DNA from: Fodinibacter sp963811825
GTDB lineage: Bacteria > Actinomycetota > Actinomycetes > Actinomycetales > Dermatophilaceae
Direction: 5' to 3'
NCBI GenBank assembly: GCA_963811825.1
Contig: CAWESS010000029.1
Coordinates: forward strand, 1-64,000
Length of the DNA stretch: 64,000 bases
The first letter of the stretch is position 1. The number at the start of each line of letters is the position of its first letter. Below, in pieces: positions 8,646 through 18,848 of this stretch. The position numbers and the translations under genes were made by a program. A model generated the notes under the pieces. That model worked only from the letters and a program-made list of their open reading frames with translations. It had not been told where the DNA came from and did no database searches.

Positions 8646-11033
8646 TTGGCACAGCGAGCTCCCCGCCGTGGCGGTGCACAGCGCACCGCGCCACGCGACC
8701 AGCGACGTCCGGGCACCCCGGACGGCGAGGGCATCATCCAGGTCCTGGCCCGCACGGTGCGACAGGTCGAGGCCGCCGCGCAGCGCGGCAAGGTCCGCCC
8801 GAACCAGCGCACGGCCTACCAGGTCGTCGCCCTGCTCGTGCGTGAGGAACGCGCGCGGGTCAAGGCGGACAAGTCCGTCCCCGAGTCCGAGCGAGCCGCG
8901 ACGCTGACCCGGCTCGAGGGCATCGCCACGATCCTGGCGAAGACGGCCGCACGGGACACCTCGCTGCTCGAGCTGCTGACCGAGGGGGCCGTGGTCTCCT
9001 CCGATGCCGTGAGCCTGAAGAACGACCTGCTGCGCGCCGCGGGACGCGAGCCCGAGCCGGAGGCCGCGCCGGCCCCCTCGCCGGTCGCCCAGTTCTCCGC
9101 GTCACCGCGCAGCGTGGTGCCGAAGACCGTCATCGCGCGACAGCTCGCGAACCCGTTCCTCGCTCCTGACTTCTCGGCCCTGCCCGCTCCCCGGCCGAGG
9201 ACCAACCGGCTCGGCGACTGGGAGCTGTTGGCCCCGCTGTTCCGTGCGTTCGAGTACGGCGGCGACGCCACGTGCATGCCCTTGCCCGAGCCCAAGGGTG
9301 CCGTGCACGGCATCAAGGACCTCGAGCTGATGCACCACCAGGCGCAGGTCGTGGCGGCTGCCGCGGCCGGCCACCGCACCTTCCTCCTCGCCGACGAGCC
9401 GGGTCTGGGCAAGACCGCGCAGGCGCTGCTCGCGGCCGACGCCGCGAACGCCTTCCCGCTGCTCGTGGTCGTGCCGAACGTCGTCAAGGCGAACTGGGCG
9501 CGTGAGGCCGAGCTGTGGACGCCGCGGCGCGCTGCCACGGTCATCCACGGCGACGGCGAGACGATCGACGGCTTCGCCGACATCGTCATCGTCAACTACG
9601 AGATCCTCGACCGCCACGTGGGCTGGCTCGGGGCGCACGGCTTCCGCGGCATGGTCGTGGACGAGGCGCACTTCATCAAGAACAAGTCCTCGCAGCGTTC
9701 GCAGCACGTGTTGGAGCTGTCCGAGCGCATCAGGACGCGGCACGCCCGGGCGCTGTTCATGGCACTCACCGGAACACCGTTGATCAACGACATCGAGGAC
9801 TTCAAGGCCATCTGGCAGTTCCTCGGCTGGATCGACGCCAAGAAGCCGCGCCACGCGCTCATGGCGGCCCTGGAGCAGACGGGCCTGACGCCGGCCGACC
9901 ACGGGTTCTACGCGGCGGCGCGCACGAGCGTCATCGAGCAGGGCATCGTGCGCCGTCGCAAGGTCGACGTCGCCTCCGACATCCCGGCTCGACGGGTCGC
10001 GGACCTTCCCGTCGAGCTCGACGACGAGGCCAGCCGTTCGATCCGGGCCGCGGAGCAGGAGCTCGCCGCCCGACTGGTCAAGCGCTACGACTCGGCCCTG
10101 GCCGCCCGCAAGGTCGCCGTCGTCGTCGAGGGCATCGACCACGACATGGTGCTCAAGGTCGCGCAGTGGGAGCGCAAGAACGCGGGCTCGGCCAAGACCG
10201 GCGAGAACGTGTTCACGGTCATGCGCAAGATCGGGCAGGCCAAGGCCGGCCTCGCCGCGGACTACGCGGCCCAGCTGGCGCGCAACGTCGGCAAGGTGGT
10301 GTTCTTCGCCAAGCACATCGACGTCATGGACACCGCGGAGCAGACGTTGGCCAAGCGGGGCCTGCGCTACGCCTCGATCCGCGGGGACCAGACCCCGGCG
10401 GTGCGCAAGGCGAACATCGAGGCGTTCCTCACCGATCCCGAGGTCGCCGTCGTCGTCTGCTCCCTCACCGCGGCCGGGGTGGGCCTGAACCTCCAGGTCG
10501 CCTCGAACGTCGTGCTCGCCGAGCTGTCGTGGACGTCGGCGGAACAGACCCAGGCGATCGACCGGGTGCACCGGATCGGCCAGACCGAGCCGGTCACCGC
10601 CTGGCGGATCATCGCCGCCCAGACGATCGACCCGCGGTTGGCCCAGCTCATCGACGACAAGGCGGGTCTGGCCGCCCGGGCGCTGGACGGGTCCGACGCG
10701 GAGGTCGGCTCCTCGGCCGACCTGCAGCTCGAGGCGCTCATCTCGATGCTCACCGAGGCCTTGGAGGCCCGGCGAGGCGACCTCGCACCGGGTGACCGAC
10801 GTGGGTCAGGCCGGGACGAGGCCGGTCTCCAGGGTCTCGGTCGTCACGGCTGCGTCACACAGCCCGAGGAAGGCGCCGAGGGCGATGAGCTCGCCGGGAG
10901 TCCGCGGGGCGAAGTCGGTGAGGACCTCGGAGCGCACGATGAAGGCGCAGTGCTTGCCTCGGGACACGGCGACGTTGAGGCGGTGTCGGTCGAGCAGGAA
11001 CCCCATGCCGCGCGAGACGTCGGTGTGCGATGA
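8646..11033 (+). CDS. SNF2/SWI2-type DEAD/DEAH-box helicase (SMARCAL1-like)
   Basis: Superfamily 2 ATPase of the SNF2 group. Seen: an N-terminal ~200-residue unknown region; a Q-like region H-H-Q-A-Q-V-V-A-A; Walker A D-E-P-G-L-G-K-T-A-Q; Walker B V-V-D-E-A-H-F-I-K-N; motif III A-L-T-G-T-P; and a helicase C domain with I-R-G-D-Q-T-P, S-L-T-A-A-G-V-G-L-N-L and A-I-D-R-V-H-R-I-G-Q. This is closest in style to SMARCAL1/ZRANB3 annealing helicases. I chose the TTG at 8646 because AGGAGAAGGA lies 5 nt upstream; a GTG at 8619 is also in frame. The last ~79 codons run antisense through the conserved end of the neighbouring helicase gene and look meaningless. A TGA at 10793-10795 in another frame, 10 nt before the convergent stop, is the more natural end, so a frameshift near 10780 is likely. 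Confidence 0.85.
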   Translation: MAQRAPRRGGAQRTAPRDQRRPGTPDGEGIIQVLARTVRQVEAAAQRGKVRPNQRTAYQVVALLVREERARVKADKSVPESERAATLTRLEGIATILAKTAARDTSLLELLTEGAVVSSDAVSLKNDLLRAAGREPEPEAAPAPSPVAQFSASPRSVVPKTVIARQLANPFLAPDFSALPAPRPRTNRLGDWELLAPLFRAFEYGGDATCMPLPEPKGAVHGIKDLELMHHQAQVVAAAAAGHRTFLLADEPGLGKTAQALLAADAANAFPLLVVVPNVVKANWAREAELWTPRRAATVIHGDGETIDGFADIVIVNYEILDRHVGWLGAHGFRGMVVDEAHFIKNKSSQRSQHVLELSERIRTRHARALFMALTGTPLINDIEDFKAIWQFLGWIDAKKPRHALMAALEQTGLTPADHGFYAAARTSVIEQGIVRRRKVDVASDIPARRVADLPVELDDEASRSIRAAEQELAARLVKRYDSALAARKVAVVVEGIDHDMVLKVAQWERKNAGSAKTGENVFTVMRKIGQAKAGLAADYAAQLARNVGKVVFFAKHIDVMDTAEQTLAKRGLRYASIRGDQTPAVRKANIEAFLTDPEVAVVVCSLTAAGVGLNLQVASNVVLAELSWTSAEQTQAIDRVHRIGQTEPVTAWRIIAAQTIDPRLAQLIDDKAGLAARALDGSDAEVGSSADLQLEALISMLTEALEARRGDLAPGDRRGSGRDEAGLQGLGRHGCVTQPEEGAEGDELAGSPRGEVGEDLGAHDEGAVLASGHGDVEAVSVEQEPHAARDVGVR

Positions 11034-14000
11034 CGCCGCCATCGACAGGATGGCCACCGGGGCCTCCTGGCCCTGGAACTTGTCGACCGTTCCCACGGCG
11101 ACCTCGTCGAATCCGGCGTCGTCGAGGGTGCGGCGCAGCTGCCCCACCTGGCCGTTGTACGGCGTGATGACGAGGATGTCCCGCTGCTGGAGCGGCTGGG
11201 GCCCGGCCGGCCCCCGTGGGCCCGTCGGGGTCGTGCCACGATGTGCCCGAGCAGGTCACGGACCAGGTAGACCACGGCGTCGGCCTCCTCCGGTGACGAC
11301 GTGGAGTTGTCGTGGTGGTCGACCAGGCGCACGTGCAGCCCGGGGTCCACGCCGTCCAGGGCGCGGGCGGTGGTGACGGACTCCTCGGAGCGCAGTCGAC
11401 CGGCGTACGACAGCCGGGACACCGCGGCCGTGAGCGCTGGATGCATCCGCCAGGTGGTCTCGAGGAAGTAGCCGAACTCGGGGCGCAGCACCGGTTCCTC
11501 TCCGACCAGCCACCCGAGCGCGGATGCGTCGACGGGGTCCGGATGGGTGCCCGACGAGACCTGCGGCAGCTGCTGGGGGTCGCCGAGCAGCAGCAGTCGG
11601 GATCCGGCCACCGAGCAGGCGAGCGTCTTGGCCAGGCGAGAACTGGCCGGCCTCGTCGATGACGACGAGGTCGAGCTCGCCGCGCTGGACGCGTTTGGTG
11701 TTCGTGAGGTCCCACGCGGTACCGCCGATGACGTAGCCGCGACCGGCGGCGCGGTGCTCGGCCGCGAACCCTGCGAGGTCGTCGGCCTTGGCCAGGGTGG
11801 TCCACGGTCGCGTCAGCGGCGCCGTGGGTCGCCTTGCCGACCTGGGTAGCGGGCACACCCGCCGCGACGACCGCGCGCAGGACGTTCTCGATGGCCTTGT
11901 GCGACTGGGAGGTCACGCCCACCCGCCAGCCGTGCTCCAGCGACCAGCCTGACGATCGCCTGCGAGGCGACGTGGGTCTTCCCGGTGCCCGGCGGCCCCT
12001 GGACTGCGAGGTAGGAGGCGTCGCTGCTGAGCAGTGCCGCCGTGATGGCGTCGAGGTGTCGGGTCGGGCCCGGTCCGACCATCGGCAGCGCAGCAGCCGG
12101 AGGCCATGCGTGGGGAGCGGCGCACCAGGAGGTCGAGTGCCCGCCGTGCGCGGCAGCCCGTCGGGCGCATCCGCAACCGCGTGGGCGACCTCGGCGAGCG
12201 CCTCGTCGATGCTCTTCGTGCCGATCATCCCGGCGGGCACCAGCGCCACCGGGAGCTCGTCGTGGCAAGAGCCGCCGGACGGCACGAGCTCCTCGACCAG
12301 CAGGCTCTGGTGCAGCCGGCCGTTGGTGCCGATCTCGTCGACGGGTCTCGATCACCGTCGCTCCCGCGGACGAGGCCGGCATTGGCGTGACCGGGGAGGG
12401 TCGTGATCCCGTCGGGCGGAGGGTCGGCATAGACGGTGCTGACCTTGGCCCCCGGTGCCAGCGGGATGTTGCGCATCGGCTCGCCGTCGAGCCGCACCAT
12501 CCGCCGTGCGCTGCGAGCTCGCGGGGGCTTGTGCCAGTCCTGGACGACCTCCCCGGTCTCCACGACGAAGCAGCCGTCGCTCGAGCGCCAGTCGTTGACT
12601 GGCGTGCGCAGGCGTTCGAAGTGCGCCTGCCACGCTGGCTTGTCCTCGCGGGCGTGGAAGAGGACGGACGGACGCGACCAGGGCCACGGCCTGCTGCTCA
12701 GGAGTGCGTTCGTGCGGCTTCACGCCTGCGAGCGGCGCGCGCACCCTCGCCTCGAGGTCGATGAGGGCCCGGCGCTGTTCGGTGGGAACCAGGGCGGGCA
12801 CGTCGCCGGACGTCGCTGGCTGAGGCGGCGCGCTCCACCCCGGCAGCATCGCCCTGCGCGAGCAGCCAGTTCCGCAGGAGCCAGGTCGACTCGCAGTCGT
12901 CGCGGTTGTAGTCGGCGATCTCGCGCAGGAGCCCCGTCGCTTCGTCGACGCGCCCCGCGACCGTTGCGGCGATGAACTGGTGGTAGACGACGATCGAGTC
13001 GGCGGCGTTGGTGACCGCGGCCTCTCTGGCCCCCATGTACAGGGGTTCGAGCTTCTTGATGGAGTAGGAGCGCTGCGACACCCGGATCGACGAGCGCACG
13101 ACGGCGAAGAGGTCGACGAACACTCCGTCGCGCAGCAACTGGTCGACCTCGTCCTCGCAGACGCCGTGGCGGGCCGCGAGCCGGAGCAGGGCGGCCGTCT
13201 CGTACGGTGCGTAGTGGTAGACGTGCAGGTCCGGCCACTGGCGTCGCCGTTCGGCGAGCCAGCTCACGAAGTCGATGAGCGCCTGCCGCTCCTCGACCCG
13301 GTCATGGGCCCAGAACGCCCGGAAGACCGGTGCGCCGGTGTCGACCTCGACGATGCCGAACAGGTACTCGAGGCCCCACACCGACGAACCGCGCTCGGAC
13401 CACAGCGGGTCACCCTCGAAGTCGAAGAACACGTCGCCAGGGCTCGGCGCCGGCATCAGCCGCAAGGGCTCGGTCTCGATGACCTCGGACCGCACCCCGC
13501 CATCGGGGTCGTGCTCCTGCTCGAGCTGGAGCCGGGCCTGCTCGCGCAGCTTGGTCAACGTCCTCGCTCGCACCTCGGGAACGGGCTCGGTGCGCACGGC
13601 GAGCTGCTCGATCGTGGTGACCCCCTCATCACGCAGTCGGCGTCGGGTGGGCCCCCGCATGCCCGCCACGAGCAGCAGGTCGCGGGCAGCCTCGACCTCG
13701 GGCTCGCACACTTCGCAGCGCCCGCAGGCCAGCCACCGCGGGTCACCCCACGGCGCAGCGGCGTCGGCCGCGCGGTGCTCGGCGAGGATCGCGTCGAGCC
13801 GGGCCCGACGGCGCAGGTAGACCGGGACGATGTCGTCGAGGGCGAAGTCGCGCACGTCACCGCTGCCGACGACCAGTCGGGCGACCGGGGCGGTGGGCAA
13901 CGCCGGCGGAGCCGAGCATCGCGGCGTACGCGGCGATCTGCAGCAGGGCCGGCACGCTCTCGGTGCGGGCGAGCTTGGTGTCGCTGACGAGCCAGCCTGC

Positions 14001-14386
14001 TGGCGTGCGCTCGAGGAAGTCGGCGTGGCCGACGAGGCCACCGTCGAAGAAGGTCGCCTGGTAGACGACCTCGGTGTCCGGGGACGAAAGGGCGGCGACG
14101 GTCTGGGTGTGCGCGCGCTCCAGCTCGTCGCGGGTGTAGCCGGGGCGCTCGAACTGCACGATCCTTCCCCGATGCGCGTCGACCAGGCGACGCAGCTCGA
14201 CCTGCTCGTGCTCGTTCCCCAAGCGCGATGATGCGGTCGGCCATCAGGTCGGGCGGGGCTCGGCACCGTCGTCGCCCGGCCGAGCAGCACGTCGAGCTGG
14301 CGCACGAGGGCGAACTCGCACGCGGATGCCGTGCGCAGGTCGCTGGCGCTGATGACGAGGTGTGCGTCGTCGCCGAGGAGGAACAT
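10806..14386 (-). CDS. TM0106-family RecB-like nuclease fused to a DNA2/NAM7-type helicase (frameshifted)
   Basis: A ~1190-codon gene. The N-terminal third carries S-A-S-D-L-R-T-A-S-A-C-E-F-A and a RecB-like nuclease region (Y-Q-A-T-F-F-D-G-G-L-V-G-H-A-D-F-L, S-D-T-K-L-A). A cysteine cluster C-G-R-C-E-V-C-E-P-E follows, and then an RNase H-like module (D-V-F-F-D-F-E-G-D-P; H-Y-A-P-Y-E; Y-N-R-D-D-C-E-S-T). The C-terminal half is an SF1 helicase: V-Q-G-P-P-G-T-G-K-T-H (Walker A), V-I-D-E-A-G-Q (Walker B), S-R-G-M-G-F-L-L-D-R-H-R-L-N-V-A-V-S-R-G-K at the end. At least eight frame changes break it between ~14220 and ~11150. The conserved text continues across each, so sequence errors are likely but real decay is not excluded. 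The start at 14386 has TAGGTT 6 nt upstream. It converges on the SNF2 gene. Confidence 0.78.
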
Positions 14387-14466
14387 GGCCTGAACCTAAC
14401 AACGGGGACCGACAGCGGCCCGTGACCCACGCGCCCGACCCGCGCCACGGCATCCGGACTGCGCAG

Positions 14467-14579
14467 TCGAATCCCAGGTGCACGGATTCCCGAGCGCTAT
14501 CACCTCGACCGGCGCGAGCCTGGGCGGGGTCGAACGGCAGGTGCACGGATTCGCGAGCGTTATCACCTCGACCCGCGCG
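14467..14579 (+). repeat. Two direct copies of an imperfect palindrome (period 63 bp)
   Basis: Copy 1 (14467-14516) and copy 2 (14530-14579) share about 90% identity from TCGAA onward. Each has a 30-bp core running from AGGTG to CACCT (14476-14505 and 14539-14568) around a CGAG/CGCGAG centre. They sit between the end of pmt and the start of the nuclease gene. They are probably REP-like intergenic elements; no protein is encoded. Confidence 0.65.
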
Positions 14580-14587
14580 CGCCGGCG

Positions 14588-16159
14588 CTAGATCCAGCTG
14601 GGGATCCACATCCGCCAGCGCCACTGGTCGTAGGGGATGGTGTCGCCGACGTAGACCGGGTGGAAGAACGCGAACAGCAACAGCGTCAGCAACAGGTAAC
14701 CGCCGACGACGAGCCACCGCCGCTGCCAGCGGGCGGGGTCGTCCTCGCGCCGCCCCACCCACAGCCCGATGACGAACGTCACCGCCAGCACCACCCACGG
14801 CTCGAACGCCACGGCGTAGAAGGTGTAGATCGTGCGGTCGGCGAAGAAGAACCACGGCAGGTACCCGCCGATGATGCCGGCGGCGATGGCCCCGGCCCGC
14901 CAGTCGCGGCGCACGAGCCACCACCACCCGACGACGAGCAGGGCGAGGATGCCGACCCACCACACCGTGAGCGTGCCGATCGGGTTGATCGCCTGCGAAC
15001 ACTGCTCGACCGTGCAGCCGGCGACCCCGCGCGTGGGGTCCTCGTAGAAGAACGACGTCGGCCGCAGCTGGAGCATCCACGTCCACGGGTCCGACTGGTA
15101 CGGGTGCGGGGTCTGCAACGACGTGTTGAACTCGAAGGCGTCCTGGTGGTACTTCACCCAGTTGCGCAGGGCCGGTGGCAGCCACATGACGCCCTCGCCC
15201 GGGTGGAAGGTGTCCCACTGGCGGTGGTAGCCCGCGTCGCTGCGGAACCACCCGACCCACGACGCGAGGTAGACCACGGCCGTCGTGCCGACCATCGCCA
15301 GTGCGGCGAACGGGCCGTCCTTGAGCAGCGCCCCGAGCCCCCAGCGGCGCACTCCGGCAGCCCGGCGGGCCCCCATGTCCCACCACACCGTCATCAGCCC
15401 GAACGCGGCGAGGAAGAACAGGCCCGACCACTTCGTGCTCGTCGCGAGGCCGAGCGACAGGCCGGCCACCCAGCGCCACGGACGCCAGCCGAGCCACGGC
15501 CCCATGCCCTCGGGCCACGTGCCGCGGGGGAGGGCGCCGACCTGCTCGGCCAGGATCGCGCGGCTGCGGTCGCGGTCGATGAGCAGCGCCGCGAAGCCGC
15601 ACAGCGCGAAGAACATGACGACGATGTCGAGGATGCCGGTGCGCGACATGACGAAGTGCGACCCCTCGAACGCGAGGAGGAACGCCGCCACGCAACCCAG
15701 TGCCGTCGAGCCGAACATCCGCCGCGCGACGCGGCCCACGACCAGGATCGACAGGGTGCCGAGCAGCGCCACGGAGAAGCGCCACCCCAGCCCCGAGTCC
15801 GAGCCGAACAGCCCCTGGCCGACCGCGAGCACCCACTTGCCGACCGGCGGGTGGACCACCATGTCGCCGTCGATCGTCGAGAAGACGTCGGGGTTGCCCG
15901 CGGTGAAGGCCTTGTCGGGCTCCTTGAGCGAGCTGAGCACCCGCATCTCGACGCCGAAGCGCAGCATCGAGTACGCCTGCTTGACGTAGTAGGTCTCGTC
16001 GAAGACCAGGGCCCGCGGGTGGTCGAGGTTCCAGAACCGCAGGAAGCCACCGACGAGCGCGATCAGCCCGGGCCCGAGCCACCCCCACAGCCGGTCGGTC
16101 ATCACCTCGACGGGCCGCTGCCCGAGCAGACGCAGGCGCAGCTCGTCGGTCCGGGTCAC
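14588..16159 (-). CDS. pmt: Dolichyl-phosphate-mannose-protein mannosyltransferase (Pmt, GT39)
   Basis: 523 residues and about ten membrane segments; O-mannosylates secreted proteins at the outer face of the membrane using polyprenyl-phosphate-mannose. Seen: the first luminal-type loop with F-D-E-T-Y-Y-V-K-Q-A-Y (catalytic D-E pair), V-H-P-P-V-G-K-W, G-L-A-T-S-T-K-W-S-G-L-F-F and a C-terminal block with W-K/Q-R-R-W and F-F-H-P-V-Y-V-G. Length and pattern match actinobacterial Pmt (M. tuberculosis Rv1002c family). GTG start with TAGGAT 6 nt upstream (leaderless). It is divergent from rsmI, as in most actinobacteria. The frame is intact, unlike the gene it is followed by. Confidence 0.92.
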   Translation of the reverse strand: MTRTDELRLRLLGQRPVEVMTDRLWGWLGPGLIALVGGFLRFWNLDHPRALVFDETYYVKQAYSMLRFGVEMRVLSSLKEPDKAFTAGNPDVFSTIDGDMVVHPPVGKWVLAVGQGLFGSDSGLGWRFSVALLGTLSILVVGRVARRMFGSTALGCVAAFLLAFEGSHFVMSRTGILDIVVMFFALCGFAALLIDRDRSRAILAEQVGALPRGTWPEGMGPWLGWRPWRWVAGLSLGLATSTKWSGLFFLAAFGLMTVWWDMGARRAAGVRRWGLGALLKDGPFAALAMVGTTAVVYLASWVGWFRSDAGYHRQWDTFHPGEGVMWLPPALRNWVKYHQDAFEFNTSLQTPHPYQSDPWTWMLQLRPTSFFYEDPTRGVAGCTVEQCSQAINPIGTLTVWWVGILALLVVGWWWLVRRDWRAGAIAAGIIGGYLPWFFFADRTIYTFYAVAFEPWVVLAVTFVIGLWVGRREDDPARWQRRWLVVGGYLLLTLLLFAFFHPVYVGDTIPYDQWRWRMWIPSWI

Positions 16160-16222
16160 CGGGACATCCTAGGTCGGGGACATGGGGGAGCCCGACCCGC
16201 GTCGGCGTGCGAGGATCGCGCC

Positions 16223-17062
16223 ATGAGTGGTGGCGTCCTCGTCCTGGCAGCGACCCCCATCGGCGACCCGCGCGACGCGGCGCCCCGCCTGGCCGACGAG
16301 CTGCGCACGGCCGACGTCGTCGCGGCGGAGGACACCCGCCGGCTGCGGCGGCTCTGCCAGGCGCTCGACGTCGTGCCCACCGGGCGGGTGCTGTCCTACC
16401 ACGAGCACAACGAGGCCGAGCGGACCCCCGAGCTGGTCGAGCGCCTGCTGGCCGGTGATCGCGTGGTCGTCGTGACGGATGCCGGGATGCCGTCCGTCTC
16501 GGACCCCGGGTACCGCCTCGTCAGCGCCGCGGTCGGGGCCGACCTGCGGGTGACCTGCGTGCCGGGGCCGTCGGCGGTGCTCATGGCGCTCGCGGTCTCC
16601 GGGATGCCGGTCGACCGGTTCTGCTTCGAGGGTTTCCTCTCGCGTCGGGCGGGGGAGCGGGCCTCCGCCCTCGCCGGGCTGGCCTCCGAGCGGCGCACGA
16701 TGGTCTTCTTCGAGGCGCCGCACCGCCTGGAGCGCACGCTCACCGCGATGGGGGAGGCCTTCGGGCCGCAGCGGCCCGCCGCGGTGTGCCGCGAGCTGAC
16801 CAAGACCTACGAGGAGGTCAGGCGGGGCAGCCTGGCCGAGCTCGTCGCCTGGGCGGGTGACGGGGTGCGCGGGGAGATCACCGTCGTCGTTGCCGGTGCG
16901 TCCCCACCGGCGGCCGACCTCGCGACCGAGGTGGACGGCATCCGGGCGCGGGTCGCACGGGGCGAGCGGCTCAAGGACGTGTGCGCCGAGGTGTCCAGGG
17001 CCACGGGCCTGTCCCGCAAGGCGCTGTACGACGCGGTGGTCACCCGCCCGCCGACAGGATGA
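16223..17062 (+). CDS. rsmI: 16S rRNA (cytidine(1402)-2'-O)-methyltransferase RsmI
   Basis: 279 residues. Methylates the 2'-OH of C1402 in 16S rRNA with SAM. Seen: the N-terminal L-A-A-T-P-I-G-D-P-R-D, A-A-E-D-T-R-R, S-Y-H-E-H-N-E, V-T-D-A-G-M-P-S-V-S-D-P-G-Y-R-L and C-V-P-G-P-S-A, then F-C-F-E-G-F-L, F-F-E-A-P-H-R and R-E-L-T-K-T-Y-E-E, which are diagnostic of RsmI. Start ATG 16223 with GAGGAT 6 nt upstream. The divergent rsmI/pmt arrangement supports both calls. Confidence 0.95.
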   Translation: MSGGVLVLAATPIGDPRDAAPRLADELRTADVVAAEDTRRLRRLCQALDVVPTGRVLSYHEHNEAERTPELVERLLAGDRVVVVTDAGMPSVSDPGYRLVSAAVGADLRVTCVPGPSAVLMALAVSGMPVDRFCFEGFLSRRAGERASALAGLASERRTMVFFEAPHRLERTLTAMGEAFGPQRPAAVCRELTKTYEEVRRGSLAELVAWAGDGVRGEITVVVAGASPPAADLATEVDGIRARVARGERLKDVCAEVSRATGLSRKALYDAVVTRPPTG

Positions 17063-17077
17063 TGTTCTGCTGAGAAC

Positions 17078-17105
17078 CCGATCCGCCGAGGTCTTTACGG
17101 ATCGG
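17078..17105 (+). terminator. Hairpin after rsmI
   Basis: CCGATCCG (17078-17085) pairs with CGGATCGG (17098-17105) around a 12-nt loop, 16 nt after the rsmI stop. Probably the rsmI terminator. A TACTCT at 17117-17122 could be the -10 of the next gene. Confidence 0.4.
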
Positions 17106-17207
17106 GGGGATCTCCCTACTCTGACGAGATCCACGGGTTGCCGGGCGCGCTTCGCTCGCCGGGCCACCCACCCCGGGCACCACCCTCGGACACCACGGAG
17201 ATCACCA

Positions 17208-18800
17208 ATGTCTCGAACCCCCTTGCGGATCGGCGCCACTGTCGTCGCCGCCGCTGCCGCCGCGATGTCGTTCACACCCCTGGTCCAGGCTGCGCCAGCG
17301 GTCTCGCCGGCCTGCGACACCAGGGTGAACAACACCCACGCCAAGCTCACGGAGTGCATCACCCTCGAGGGTGTGCGTGACCACCAGGCAGCCTTCCAGG
17401 CGATCGCCGATGCCAACGGTGGCACCCGCGCGGCCGGCACGCCCGGCTACGACGCCAGCGTCGACTACGTCGTGGACAAGATGGAGGCGGCCGGCTACGA
17501 CGTCACCCTCGACGAGTTCCCCTTCACCTACGTCGCCGCTGCGACCCTGCGCCAGACCGCGCCGATCACCGCCACGTACGAGACCGGTCCGTTCACCGGC
17601 ACCGGCTACGGCACGGTGACGGGGAGCGTGACCGCCGTCGACGTCAACCTCGTCATGCCCCGTGATCCCGTGACGAGCGGGTGCGAGGCCGCCGACTTCG
17701 CGGGCTTCCCTGCCGGCAACATCGCCCTCGTCCAGCGCGGCACGTGCCCGTTCGCCGACAAGGCGGTCAACGCTCAAGCCGCGGGTGCGAGCGCGGTCAT
17801 CCTCTTCAACCAGGGCAACACCGACCTTCGTTCGGGCCTCATCGTCGGCACGCTCGTGCCGAGCTCGGTGCCCGTGACCATCCCGGTCGTCGGCGCCTCG
17901 TTCGCCGACGGCGCCGCCTTCGCGACTCCCGGTTCCACCGCGTACATCAACGTTCCGGCGCCGCAGCAGATCACCCAGGTCAACGTCATCGCCCAGAGCA
18001 AGTGGGGCAACCCCGGCAACGTCGTCATGGCGGGCGCGCACCTCGACTCCGTCCAGGCCGGACCCGGCATCAACGACAACGGCTCCGGCTCCGCGTCCAT
18101 CCTCGAGACGGCCGAGCAGATGGCCAAGGTCCGGCCCACGAACGCCGTGCGTTTCGCCTGGTGGGGCGCGGAGGAGTCCGGCCTCATCGGGTCGACGCAG
18201 TACGTCGCCGGGCTGTCGGAGGCGGAGAAGGACAAGATCGCCCTGTACCTGAACTTCGACATGGTGGGCTCGCCCAACCACGTGTTCTTCGTCTACGACG
18301 GTGACAACTCCGACGCCACCGGCGCCGGCGCAGGGCCGGAGGGATCGGCACAGATCGAGAAGACCTTCGAGGCCTTCTACACCTCGGTCGGCGAGCCGTT
18401 CAAGGGCACCGACTTCTCTGGACGCTCGGACTACGGGCCGTTCATCGCCAACGGCATCCCGTCCGGTGGTCTGTTCACCGGCGCCGAGGGTGTCAAGACC
18501 GCCGAGGAGGCCTCGATCTGGGGCGGGACCGCGGGCCAGCAGTACGACCCGTGCTACCACCTGGCGTGCGACACCTACGCGAACTACAACGCCCACGCGC
18601 TCGACGTCAACTCCGACGCCATCGGGTTCAGCGTGCTCCAGTACGCGATGAACACCTCGGACGTCAACGGGCTCCCGGGCAAGGGCAACTTCCCGGCCGT
18701 CTCCGGTGCCGCCGGAGCGGGAGCGGCGGGTACGAGTGGAGGTTCAGGCTCGTCCCAGGGCGGTCTGCACGACCACGACCACGCGGCCGACACCGAGTGA
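17208..18800 (+). CDS. Secreted M28 family zinc aminopeptidase with PA domain
   Basis: 530 residues. A signal peptide (residues 1-29, cleavage near V-Q-A-A-P) sends it out of the cell. Then come the M28 N-terminal part, a PA domain (~150-270, with G-N-I-A-L-V-Q-R-G-T-C-P-F and A-V-I-L-F-N-Q-G) and the catalytic part. There G-A-H-L-D-S-V-Q (His, Asp), G-I-N-D-N-G-S-G-S-A (Asp), W-W-G-A-E-E-S-G-L-I-G-S (catalytic Glu and zinc Glu), N-F-D-M-V-G-S (Asp) and a late Y-D-P-C-Y-H (His) give the complete two-zinc site. The C-terminal tail is Gly/Ser-rich with an H-D-H-D-H stretch. It resembles the Streptomyces griseus aminopeptidase family. Start ATG 17208. Confidence 0.93.
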   Translation: MSRTPLRIGATVVAAAAAAMSFTPLVQAAPAVSPACDTRVNNTHAKLTECITLEGVRDHQAAFQAIADANGGTRAAGTPGYDASVDYVVDKMEAAGYDVTLDEFPFTYVAAATLRQTAPITATYETGPFTGTGYGTVTGSVTAVDVNLVMPRDPVTSGCEAADFAGFPAGNIALVQRGTCPFADKAVNAQAAGASAVILFNQGNTDLRSGLIVGTLVPSSVPVTIPVVGASFADGAAFATPGSTAYINVPAPQQITQVNVIAQSKWGNPGNVVMAGAHLDSVQAGPGINDNGSGSASILETAEQMAKVRPTNAVRFAWWGAEESGLIGSTQYVAGLSEAEKDKIALYLNFDMVGSPNHVFFVYDGDNSDATGAGAGPEGSAQIEKTFEAFYTSVGEPFKGTDFSGRSDYGPFIANGIPSGGLFTGAEGVKTAEEASIWGGTAGQQYDPCYHLACDTYANYNAHALDVNSDAIGFSVLQYAMNTSDVNGLPGKGNFPAVSGAAGAGAAGTSGGSGSSQGGLHDHDHAADTE

Positions 18801-18807
18801 TCTGAGC

Positions 18808-18848
18808 TGACGACGCCCGGCATCCACCCCGGATGCCGGGCGTCGTCA
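18808..18848 (+). terminator. Strong hairpin terminator after the M28 peptidase gene
   Basis: A perfect 18-bp stem (18808-18825 with 18831-18848) and a 5-nt loop ACCCC, 8 nt after the stop. Each arm contains the octamer GGATGCCG/CGGCATCC that is over-represented in this window. Confidence 0.8.
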
